Shown here piece by piece: positions 23,213 through 34,200 of a stretch of DNA of 64,000 bases (position 1 is its first letter; every line of letters starts with the position of its first letter). This stretch comes from Calamus simplicifolius. Its lineage: Eukaryota > Streptophyta > Magnoliopsida > Arecales > Arecaceae. The translations under genes were made by a program, and so were the position numbers. The stretch spans positions 1,097,160 to 1,161,159 of the forward strand of contig UESW01004077.1 in the NCBI GenBank assembly GCA_900491605.1. Direction: 5' to 3'. Under the pieces are notes generated by a model that saw only the letters and a program-made list of their open reading frames with translations, was not told where the DNA came from and did not search any database.

Positions 23213-24620
23213 CCTTCTTTAAATCACACGCCGTACGTTCTTCAATTACTGAGGGACTGGAACTTTTTTTTTTTTTTTAAGGCTAGCTAGCTGGTTGGAT
23301 GGCAGACGCGGCCACCTAGCCAAGTGCTCCAACTCTCCATCCCCATGATCCATCCATCCATCCATCGAGATTTCTTGCGTGACCACTGTTCCTCATGAAC
23401 ATATATATGTCTCCCTAGCTAGCTACCAAGTTTCTCATCTTTAATCCCGCACCGCACTGCACTGCACTGCACTGCTGTAGTACTGTTGCGTTGACGTCAA
23501 ATGAAACGATAATCACGTGATCGTATTCACCCTTCGCGTCGTCGTAATTCTAACGTCACGCAACGCGCATCAAAATTCAAAACAAACACCGAGCTCTTTA
23601 TTCTTAAATAATATTTTTTAAAAAAAAATTTAAAAAAAATAAAAAATTAATATATCGGCTATGTCGGTGGACGGAGATCCCGTTCTATCTCAGTCAATAT
23701 GGAGAGCAAACTGAAGAGAAATTGAAATCTCAGCGAATATGAAACACACAAGATCAGTAAGATTAATATTTAAGCATAGATTCCAATCACTGAAAATTGT
23801 TTTCAAAAGTGTGTACATGTGTATAATGAAAAATATTGGGTGACATAATTTATGTCACACCAAAGGATGTGTGAGAGACTATAAATTTATATCAATTGGC
23901 TGAGATTATATATATATATATATATAATCATACAAATCGACATCTCCGTGTACGTTGTCAAGATGAAACCTTTCCAGAGACATCAAATATATATATATAT
24001 ATGAGCCTTTTAAACACCACGTACGAAAGTGAAAGTGCTGGTATTTTTTTTTTTATTGAATATATCGTTTCTTTTAAACAAGAGGCTCGCTTCTAAACAT
24101 GAGCAGGGACAAGTTGGTGTGGAAAAATGAGGGTTCCATCCATCACACGGCATATATAATTCATGATGATGATGATGATGATGATGATGCCTATTGAAAG
24201 AGAGACCAACGAGAGAACGCTTGGAAACTTCTTCCAAACTTGCATGGAGATATCGAGCTGCGTGTGCTGTTTTGATCCATGGTTTATGGTATGGCATTTT
24301 GGTCCATGGTGGCTAAGATGCGGCTGAGATTATCCTTATATATAGCTAGCTGCATCCTTGGACACCAAAAGAGGGTGTATATTTGATTCCTCTATCACTT
24401 AATTTGCGTGACCAGCACGGGAAAGCAAATTTCCCGCCGGAAGTCACATCACTTGCTTTCCGCATCAACACGCCTTCCTCCGCTTTACCCATTACAACGA
24501 CGGACATTTAATATATCCACGAGAGGGGTGATCGCCTACCCAAAAAAAAAATTTATATATATATATCCACGAGAGATTTCTCTCGATCCGCTGGAAACTC
24601 ATGGGAGAGAAATCTCTCGT

Positions 24621-24658
<38 letters not shown>

Positions 24659-26143
24659 CGTCTCTTGAGATCATGCATATTGGAATCTCAAGCAAGAATT
24701 ATATATATGACTAGAAGCCTTCAGGGAAAAACAATTTTAATTAATTAGGTTTAAAGAAATATTTGCATATATGACTAAATATTATTATTTAAAGATTCTA
24801 GTTAATATATAGAAAAATTAAATATCGAGTAAATTAAACATTATATATACTCTTCAAGCAAATCTAAGAGTTTCATTGATGTAATATTTTTCCTGTGATT
24901 ATTGATGCAATAAAATGCATACAATATTGGGGGAGTCTAATTCAATCGCCCACATGTGTTTTTTTCTTTTTTTTTTTCTCTCTTTTTGTAAAGGCAGTCT
25001 AGTCTAGCTCGTTCTCCTGTCACTGCCCGAGAACTTATGCCTTACCCTCTATTTGATTGAGCTGGTCCTTGACGTTTCAACCACCAATTAAATTGTTGGT
25101 AGGCCCAACCTTGTGAGTCAGCACCGAGCTGAAAAGGCTCTCATCTAGTTAGAATTATATCAGTTCAGACTAAGCAGGGATGGTTGGAGTAGGTACAGAG
25201 AAGGTCCATTTCGGTATCCATTAAAAGAAAATTTATGCCGTACTAATTATTATAAATATAAAATTTTATTATTCAAATAGATTGTAATATATATATCATC
25301 CAATTATCCGTATCTACTCTATGCCCATTCTTTACCTACTGTATATCTGTTCTGCACTCTATATCCAATTCATTCATTACATTTTTTTTTTCATTTTTCA
25401 AATTTTAGTTGCAGGCCTAGCTAAGTTTAAAATAATTATGAACTTTTTTCCCTTCAATTTCAAGCTAAACAAATAGACTACCTAACAAAATTTTTTTATT
25501 AAAAATTCAAAAATATATTAATAAATAAGGATATTAATTAGTTAAATTTATTTATACTTATAATAGATATAGAGCAAAGCAAGATATCTTTATATATATA
25601 TACTCATTTCATGATCCATAATGAATATTGCCATGTCTATTTTATTTTTTAAGGTTCTTCGTGGAGTAGAAGTGGGTAGGTACTCATAAATTCAAAGAAA
25701 ATTAATGTTATCCTTAAACATTACCTTAGTTCCCAAGATGTTGTAAAAAAAAGAAAATAGCAGCAATGAATCCATCAAAATCGTCCAACTCATTTTCAGG
25801 TCACGAGATTGGACTTGTGCAGGGTCCACCTGTAACGGGAATTATTACGTATGATATGGACCTTTTATCTGTCATCGAAATTAAGGTCCATGGATTGCTA
25901 CGTTCATGCACGAGCATAACGCCAGAGATCCCTAATTAAAAACCATTTCCAAATTCATCGCGTTTGTTGTCCGTAGGAAGCTAGTGGTTTTCTACTTACG
26001 TATTGGTGTAGTGCTGCTTTAAATTTATAGGTGGACGAGAGCTAGCCTGCTGGATTGATCCGTCTGATTCCTCATTGGCGAAACTCGATCAGTTGATTCT
26101 GACAGTTGATAAATTATTCTAACAGGGTTCTGATATTATTATG

Positions 26144-26183
<40 letters not shown>

Positions 26184-28418
26184 AATTTTCATTCTTGATT
26201 AGTTTTGGTTCCCTAGCTTCAAATCATTCCCATTTTAAATATATATATATTACTTATTGAATATGTTTGGCACGAAATATTATTGCTTAGTTTTTTCTTA
26301 AATTTTAATTACTATTCTGAAATAAATAAATAAAGCGCAAATCTATATATGCTTTTCATGATACAGATCATTTTACCAGGATCGATCAGTCAGGCTGAGG
26401 CTGGTCCTCACCTTGATCTCCACAAAGTTAACAAAGTAGTCATGAAAATATATATATAACATTGTCTTTCTTTTTTTTTTTCTCTCTTTCTCTCTCTCGC
26501 CCTTTTAATGTTTTACGAGTAATTTACTTGCGGCCAGCCAACATTAACGTGGTATTAATTACCAATCCACCAGCTCAACGAGAAGAACGAGAACTCGGCG
26601 TGGAAAGCTTTGAACTACTGCGGACCTGACCCCGAACTCGCCGTCCAACTCAAAGTCTCCGTCGACAGCGACATTGACCAGTGCAGCGACGACCAGCTGT
26701 TCGGGCCGCTCCACCGCGCCCTGGTCCATATGGAGAGTCCCGGAGACGTCCTCGCCGCCAACCTTTCGCGGGCCGGCCTCTCCCTCGCCACCCACCCCCT
26801 CCCCGGTGGGCGCAAGAAGACCCACCGGACCATCCACTGCGACGCCGTGATCGTCGGGTCCGGCTCCGGCGGTGGGGTGGTCGCCGGCGTCCTCGCTCAG
26901 GCCGGCTACAAGGTGGTCGTCCTTGAGAAGGGCGGCTACCACGCCCGCTCCAACCTCTCCCTCCTTGAGGGCCCCGCCATAGACCGGATGTACGAGGGCG
27001 GCGGCCTCCTGGCCACCACCGACATGGGCATCGTCGTCCTCTCTGGCGCCACCGTCGGAGGCGGCTCCGCCGTGAACTGGGCGGCCGCCCTCCGCACCCC
27101 GGAGCACGTGACCGCCGAGTGGAGGCGCGAGCACGGCCTCAAGCTCTTCGGGAGCGAGGCCTACGTCCAGGCTCTCGACGCCGTGTGCGAGCGCATGGGC
27201 GTCCAGTCGGAGGTGGAGGGTATGAACGAGAGCCTCAGCAATGCCGCCCTTCGGCGCGGCTGCTTGGAGCTGGGCTATCCGGTCGGCAACATCTCCCGCA
27301 ACGCCCCGCCCGATCACTACTGTGGCTGGTGCTGCTTCGGGTGCAAAGACGGCCGGAAGAAGGCCACCTCCGAGACGTGGCTCGTGGACATGGCCAAGTC
27401 CGGCAACGGCGTCATCCTGCCCGGGTGCAGAGCCATCAGAGTGCTGCAGCAGGACAGGGGAGGAAGGCGTCGAAAGGTGGCCACCGGCGTCCTATTCGAG
27501 GCCGAGAATGGGGAGACGTGCATCGTGGAGTCGGAGGTGACGGTGGTGGCCTGCGGCGCGCTGAACACGCCGGTACTGCTGAAGAAGAGCGGTCTGCGGA
27601 ACCGGAACATAGGGAAGCACCTCCACCTCCACCCGGTGGTGATGGCGTGGGGCTACTTCCCGGAGTCCGGGTCCCGGCGGCCGGATTATAAAGAGGAAGA
27701 AAAGAAGAGCTACGAGGGAGGGATCATGACGGCCATGTCAACGGTGGTGGCCAACTGGGAGACGACGGGTTACGGAGCGGTGATCCAGACGCCAGCGCTG
27801 CACCCGGGAATGTTCTCGGTGGTGACGCCGTGGACGTCCGGCGCCGACTTCAAGGAGCGGATGACGCGGTTTGGGCGGACGGCGCACGTGTTCGCCCTGG
27901 CGAGGGACCGGGGCTCCGGCACGGTGGACAGAGAGGGGAACATAAGCTACCGGATGGAGAAGGACGACGAGGAGAGCTTGAAGAAGGGGGTGGAGAAGAT
28001 GCTGAGGATAATGGCGGCGGCAGGGGCGGAGGAGGTGGGGACGCATCACCGCAAGGGGGAGAGGATGGGGATGAAGAGGGCGAGCGCGAGGGAGTGGGAG
28101 AGGTTCGTGAGGGAGGCGAGCGGAAGGAGGGTCGGGGGGCTTACCACGCCGATATGCTCGGCCCACCAGATGGGGAGCTGCCGGATGGGGGTGGAGCCGT
28201 CCTCGTCGGCAGTGGACGAGCGTGGGGAGACGTGGGAGGTGGAGGGGCTCTTCGTGGCCGACGCCGGCGTCTTCCCGACGGCCCTCGGGGTCAACCCCAT
28301 GGTCACCGTGCAGGCGATCGCCTACTGCACCGCCCACTCCATCGTCCACGTGTTGAGGAGGAAAATGGCGGCGAGGAATAAGAGCAAGAATCACAACCAC
28401 ACCCTCGCCTCCGCATGA
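22489..28418 (+). CDS. FAO: Long-chain fatty alcohol oxidase (GMC family), three exons
   Basis: Exons 22489-22776, 22884-23153 and 26574-28418 join in phase 0 at GT..AG introns of 107 and 3420 bp and give an 800-residue protein, slightly longer than the roughly 750 usual for plant FAO. The start ATG has a good context (GAGCCATGG). Known of the family: FAD-dependent oxidation of long-chain alcohols to aldehydes with release of hydrogen peroxide, membrane bound, second step of omega-oxidation. Visible: a hydrophobic segment in exon 2 (LLWLLRLALWLLSTWYGTFI, about residues 109-128), the FAD-binding glycine motif GSGSGGG at residues 281-287 ending in VVVLEKG, and GATVGGGSAVNWAA. The C-terminal GMC block has HQMGSCRMG (His 717) and GVNPMVT (Asn 760), the likely catalytic pair. 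Exon 3 is very GC-rich compared with its flanks, normal for monocot genes. The frame is intact and all key motifs are present, so the gene looks functional. Which FAO paralogue it is cannot be told. Confidence 0.93.
23154..26573 (+). other. FAO intron 2, repeat-rich
   Basis: This 3.4-kb intron opens with a (CT)n tract (23168-23208). It also holds CCAT repeats (about 23349-23364), GCACT pentamers (about 23452-23475), a (GAT)n tract (24163-24189), a perfect hairpin (24554-24635) and several long TA tracts. No inserted gene was recognised. The acceptor at 26573 (CCACCAG) precedes the conserved KNEN..WKALNYCGPDP start of exon 3. Confidence 0.8.
24554..24635. repeat. Perfect 31-bp inverted repeat with 20-base loop
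   Basis: Left arm 24554-24584 and right arm 24605-24635 pair without mismatch; the unique core is CCACGAGAGATTTCTCTC and the outer 13 pairs are TA repeats. A third partial copy, ATATATCCACGAGAG, lies 50 bases upstream at 24511-24525 in the same orientation as the left arm. Confidence 0.9.
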
Positions 28419-28419
28419 G

Positions 28420-28443
28420 TATATATATATATATATATATATA
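28420..28443. repeat. (TA)n microsatellite just after the FAO stop codon
   Basis: The TA tract starts two bases after the TGA stop, so it would lie in the 3' UTR. Confidence 0.9.
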
Positions 28444-28659
28444 CAATACCGCACTTATCACTTCGAGGAGCAGAGCAAGGCGCAAGGGGGGAGCGGAGGC
28501 GGCGGTAGCAGCAGCATGTATACTATTTTATTACTACAACTTACTGCTACCAGGACTAGAAGTTGCGACCTTGCAGGCTTACAGAGCATACAAAAGAGCA
28601 CTTTTCCTCGCGTTGATCTTAATTTTAGCTTTTGTATTGTTTAGTGGAAAGAAAAACAT

Positions 28660-29830
28660 ATGAATCGCGTCTATAAATCAAAATTTCCTATTAATCAGCT
28701 GATGAAAACCTATAATTCACTCAGCTGGTTAGAGACGGGCGCTGGACCGGATCATAGGCAGTCCGATCTAGCCCGACACAAATTAGACCGTGCCAGTTTG
28801 GGCCGTACCGATTGCTACAATACCGAACCATTCTTGCCCACAAAAGGGGTCATATCGGGATCAAAAAATTTGATCCGAAATTAAGCCTGACACAGTCCAT
28901 TAGGACCTGAGCTGGCATGGCCCAGGCATAACCCATAAGGGCTTGGGCCATACCGGCCATAAGGGTAGATCCCATAAGCCCTCACCCTTCTCTCATCAGC
29001 ATTCTCCTTCCAAAATAACTTCACTAGACCAAAGACGTTCCTTTTATCTTTGGCGAGGAGCACAGCAATAAACTCCAACAAGAAGCCGAAGGGAAGGGGT
29101 GGGGGGAAGGACTGAGGCAAGGGGAAATGAAGGATGACAACTTCGAAGGCGTCATGGAGGGTGCCCTCGAGGGAGAGAAGGCGGAGAAACTCGAAAGGGG
29201 AGGAGGCAGCGAGGTTGTAAGTGGCAAGAAAGAAGAGGACAAAGGCTTGGAGGTCCGCGAAGAGGGAAGGAAGGCACAATAGAGCCAAACAGGATGGGAG
29301 GACGTCGCAGCGAGGGAGAAACAGCGGAGGAAGTAGAAGAGGGCAAGGGAGGGGGCTACTTTTGATGGAGGTGGTAGATGTGGCGGCCAAGCCGATGAAG
29401 CAAAAGCTGTGTGAGCAGAACGTTAAGGCGATGGCGAAGGGAAGGTGGCTGGGTAAAGGAGGAAGGAGGGAATCGTTTCGAATCATGCAAGCACAGCTTA
29501 TCCCTAGCACTTCTCGTCATGGACCATGCCCATTACGATCCAATCCAGAATGGACCACGAGCCATGCCGAGTGCAATTTTTTTTTACGAACTAATTCATT
29601 TAATAACAGGCCGTGCCTTGAACTAGCCATGAACCATGTCGGGTGCAATTTTTTTTAACAAAGGTATGACCCAATGCCCATGTCTACGGCCAGTGAAGGA
29701 AAAGAAACTCACCAACATGGCCATCAAAATTGGGCATGGTTCAAGAATGAGAGCCTAGGGAGATGCATGAAACTTTTCAAGGAGAGCTAGTAGCTAGAGT
29801 ACCTTTCTGCTTCTTTCTCCTTTCTTTTAC
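28660..29830. other. GC-rich repeat with an unassigned minus-strand ORF (28881-29510)
   Basis: The edges carry repeated motifs (GGCATGGCCC, CATAAGGGC, and CATGTCGGGTGCAATTTT-like units at 29560-29660). In between, the minus strand has a 209-codon open frame with hydrophobic and Pro-rich stretches (LQAFVLFFLATYNLAASSPF, LLEFIAVLLAKDKRNVFGL). Some of it faintly recalls FRIGIDA-like proteins, but not enough to name. It may be a captured gene fragment inside a transposon. The last residues of the ORF read into the repeat. Confidence 0.35.
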
Positions 29831-30195
29831 TTTTCTTTCCTTAAAAAAAAAAAAAAAAACACTCGGGAACAGAACTGACGACTCAACCAAAACCAACAAA
29901 ACCGACGGTAGGTTGTAGACCCACCCGCCCAGAAAGACAAAGAGGGGATCCTAACATATGGCAAGAACTGGCATCTCAGAATAAAGCATTCGTACAAAAA
30001 GCCAAGTACATTATTTTCAAATTTGAGTATAGGCAATCTAAGAAAAAACAAAACAAAACAAAACAAAAAAGAGAAACCAGATGCTGGCTGAGGGAATAAA
30101 CAGTGAGTGGATGCGGATGCATGAAACAAAACACACGAAATAAACTGCGTCTTAAGATACTACGAGTACAACATCGATCCATCGACCAAGCACAA

Positions 30196-31249
30196 TCAAC
30201 CACTTAGAAGTTCCAGGAGTTTGCCTTTATTCATCTTCGAATATCCCTTGATGCCTTGAGACTTTGCAAGGCCCCTCAGCTCTGACAGTTTCATGGAGCC
30301 CAAGTCAGCATTCTTCTCTGCAGCAGATGATTCTACAGTCTCTTCAGAAGTTTCATCGGCGTCAGAAATTTCAGATTGATCATCTAAATATACCTCATCA
30401 GGTCCGTCCAAAGATACGGACTCGGAATCAGAAGCCGGCTCTGGTTCATCCTTTCCTCTCTTCTTTTTCCCTTGAGACTTCAAAGATGGAGTAGAGCTGA
30501 CATCTTCCTCAGCTGAAAACACGGGCTGGAACTTTACTCGAGGGACAGGAGATCTGCGTCTGAAATTTGATGCTGGCCTAGTAACAGCATCTGCCCCATG
30601 AGCCTCCTCTGGAGTTATATTATTAGGACCAAAAATATTTGAATTTTGGTCATCCTCAAAAGGATTGCTTCTCTCCAGTTGGTCAAGATTAAAATCTTCT
30701 TCTCCACCACTCTTCTTCTTCTGGTCAACTGAATGTTTCCTTAACAATTTGAGAAGGGAGTCGACAGTCCCCCTCTCTGCCTGGCCCTGTTGTGCAGCTT
30801 CAATTTTCTTCTCTTCCTTAATAGCTGCCCGCTCCCGTAGTTGGGCTTGGACTTTTCTGAACAGCTCAACAATCTCCTTCTCTCTTTGTCCTGGAATGGC
30901 AGTGGCTTGATACCTAGGATTGCTTGTTAGTGAGAGCAGTGGCCCATTTTTGAAGACAAAAGATCCGCTTCTTCCATGTTCTCAGAGTTGTCCCTTTCTT
31001 GGAATTGCTTGACCCTGCCCCTGGAAAACCCCTTCTGTTGTCTTGAAAAATCCTGGTTCCTCTTTGGGTTATTAGAACTAGCGTTACAGAGAAAGGAGAC
31101 CCTCCTTGGACCATAAAGAGGGAATGTCTTCAGCTTGAGATTAGCACTCCGAAAGAGAATGGGATCTCTGTTACAAGAAGATGATGGGATACTTGTTCTT
31201 CTAGACATGCCTGGGCACAGAAGGCATCGCCCATCGGAGAGTAGATAAC
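30196..31249 (-). CDS. BP73: Chloroplast Rho-N protein, BP-73/RHON1 family, main exon (one-base frameshift)
   Basis: The minus-strand exon starts after an acceptor (ATGCAG, exon from 31249) and ends at TGA 30198-30196. The N-terminal part is Ser/Arg-rich like a chloroplast transit peptide (MSRRTSIPSSSCNRDPILFR). A conserved block follows (NGPLLSLTSNPRYQATAIPG, EKEIVELFRKVQAQLRERAA, TVDSLLKLLRKHS), then an acidic Ser-rich linker and a C-terminal Rho-N domain (MKLSELRGLAKSQGIKGYSK, about 30199-30303). Known of the family: nucleic-acid-binding proteins acting in plastid RNA processing. With the inferred first exon and one restored base the length would be about 354 residues, near the family's usual size. 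The frame changes at a run of five A (minus strand, 30947-30951) between DLLSSK and NGPLLSL, where six would keep it open. This is either an assembly slip or a real mutation. Confidence 0.85.
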
Positions 31250-34200
31250 CTGCATGATGAGTGCTCGATTTACTAAGACACGTGCATGTACATGTATGAT
31301 TGTTAGACATGTTCTCTAAACAGCTAAAATTATGCTACTCTATGCTTCACAGTAGAGACTGAGTTACAACCAGAGTGGGTATCAAAGTGGACGTTAGTAA
31401 TGGAAAGACCTCATCCCATGGTGCTTAGAAGCAGAAGAGTTATACCCCGTCTAGGAGAAATTGGTGCATAATGCCCTTAATTTACAAAGGCATGCAGATA
31501 TTGCTTAACATTGAGTGGGAATTAGCTCTCATAGGATTCACCTTACAGTTGACCTGGAAGAGTAATATGGAATTTCAAAGTACCAGGATGGATCACGATA
31601 TATTTTCAGGCACACTGTAAAGAACACTATGGAATTGTTTACCGTGGTTCCAATGTGACAAGACTCAAATGTGCAATACAAGGAATTATATTGTTAATTG
31701 GAAGGCTTTCCACTTAGGAACGGCTTCCAGTTGAGGCTTCCTAAAGATTAACATTGAAGCTTCCTTTGGTCATGGCTAGACAATGAATAGGAAGCATAGG
31801 ATGGAAACAGGCAGTGATAACAGAATTTCGGAAATTTCAGAGTTCAAAAGTTCAGGTGTGATCCAATGAAGCTTTATATGATGCTGACCTAATGACACAA
31901 AAGTTTTTGGTCAGGACAAGGTTTCTCATGTGATAAGTACTCTCAATGAAGATAATGACCTATTGGTACTCTGTATCAGAAAGCTATGACCAGAAGGTAG
32001 ATTTATCTGTTGTAGTATATGAATATATCTATATGGAAGCTAGTGCAACATCAGGCTGAGTTGCAAAAAGCAACCAGCTAGATTGCATAGCAGGGGCAAT
32101 CAGGTTTTAGGAGTTGCAAGTTCTGGTAGCCTCAGACATCTACAGATGCGTGATGGAAATTTCAAGCCTTCATACCACACAAAAGCCCATGACTGTTCCA
32201 TCTATATCACTACCATGCATAGTCATATAAGCCACTTCTGTACCATCAATCAGTCGTCGAATCTTGTTTCCGGTTTATTTCATATTTCATATTTGTGCTG
32301 ATAATAAGCAGTTGAACGTGAACACTCAAATCTTAGAAATAGAACCATAACTTGTTCAAAAGAGTGACAATGTATACCACTCATAAGGCTCTGATTTGAC
32401 ACAAGCATCAAAGATGGAGAATTCAATAAGCAAAAGAACATGAGATGGAAAGACGCTAAGTTCAGCAGTAATTTTTAAGAGTGTCCAAAGAAGCACGAAA
32501 AAAGCTAAAACTAGAAAGAGAAAATGAATCCAGATACACTAGTTACTATGGAAAACTGTTATGAGTTAAAATAGAACCTAGTCTATCCAGTCAAACTTGA
32601 GAACGAGCACATTATACCTGGTTTGGATCTCCTCTGTGAAAGACTCCCAACTAAAGGGATAAGAGCAAGACTCCTTAGATGGCTAGAAAGAGGTGAAAGG
32701 GGCTAGGGCCATAAATGGTTGTGCTATGATGGAGAAGTCGGCAGATACTTAAAGCCTCTCTCTAAACTCTTAACAAAGTCTTGGAACATGATTCTTCACA
32801 AAACAAAACAAAAAATGAATGAATGAACAAAAAGATCTGGTACAGGGGCAAATACTTGAAATCTATTTGGTGTTTGTGACTCAGATATCCTACCAACAAC
32901 AGCCAGTTTTTCTGTTATGCAATTGCTGTTTTGAATAATAAAGGCAGAATAATATCAGTTCTGAATTCACAACATATACTATAATTACTTTGGATAGAAG
33001 ACCCAATAGAGTGATATAACAGGAAAAGACTCGCCCAGAAAACACAAAAATTGGTAACTTTTTCTTTTAATGAGACAGAAGTGTCTCAATGTCGAATCTT
33101 TGGATTATCTCTAGCATGATTTAATTATCCTTTTTAGTTGGTGCTTAGCTCAACATGCACTAAAATGTTCATTTTTACTATGTATGGATATGTTATCTAA
33201 TGGCAGGTAGCAGAAAAATCACTGAGACTTCATCAAGGGCTACACATGGTCCAAATTTACATATATATCACTGTAGGCACTCAAGTTGTAGAATCCTAGA
33301 TGTGAAACAATGGTTGTAACACATGATTTCATGGATGATGATTTTAATAAATGTTAGTACCATGACTTCCCTAAAGATGAAAAATTACATATTGGTTCAT
33401 GCATACATGTTCCTTGATCCTAGTTACTGAAAGATTCTCTTTCTTCTTTTTTTGGGTAGAAGTTACTAAAAGTTTCCCATCTAAAAATCATAATGAATGA
33501 TTTCAGTAAAAATGATTTTGATCCTTTTCTAATCTAAGGATGAGACAATTTTCTTTGATGCAATATCAATGTGTTTTGGAAGGACAGAAATTTCAATACA
33601 ACAGAACATAAATATGGTTATAGGATATGCGAAAAACCTGATAATTGAAAGCATACTCATATGTTGGTCAATCACTTCAATGAATCAAGAATTATCAGTG
33701 GCTGATGTATGAAATGAGTTGAATAGGCCATCTATTATAATTTGTAATTGGAATGCTTCACAATCATGCCAAAAATTTATGCAATCTTCTTCATAGTAAT
33801 AAAAAAGACTTGAAGCACATCATCAACTTAGGATTTACACACTGTCAACTTTTTACTCTTGAAACGATATGTCCATGCCAGACTAAATAGTCCATGTGGA
33901 CTCATAAACATTTATATCTCAAGTAGAAATTCTCTCTTGGAAGTTAAAAGGGCAAACTAGTTTCTTTCAATCAACAGAGACCTAGTGGCAACTGTGCTGA
34001 TGAAACAATACATAATGCTAAGACCTAGTTGCCTCATTGGAAGTCAAAAGATGATCATAATTTCAATTATTTGTAACTAAATAAAACAAAATGGGAGTAA
34101 CAAGATTTTAAATCTCATAAGACAAAGGAGTTCTGAAATTTTTCATTGGATGAGATGCGGAGGAGTAACAAGGTTTTAAATCTTATGGGACAAAGATGTC

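Noticed and set aside
22850..23222. Separate small genes on either strand around FAO exon 2
   Set aside because: The plus-strand frame is FAO exon 2 reading into its intron (CT repeat); the minus frame is a shadow.
26559..28485. Several long open frames on the minus strand and in other plus-strand frames across FAO exon 3
   Set aside because: They are by-products of very high GC content; the FAO frame has all family motifs and proper splice sites.
29221..29658. Plus-strand 145-codon frame rich in Lys, Arg and Gly
   Set aside because: Low-complexity translation of purine-rich sequence opposite another frame, with no recognisable domain.
32618..32720. Alternative first exon for BP-73 with donor CCAGGTATAAT
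   Set aside because: Splice phase fits, but no in-frame ATG is found before a stop; the exon at 39.4 kb has both a start and a stronger donor.
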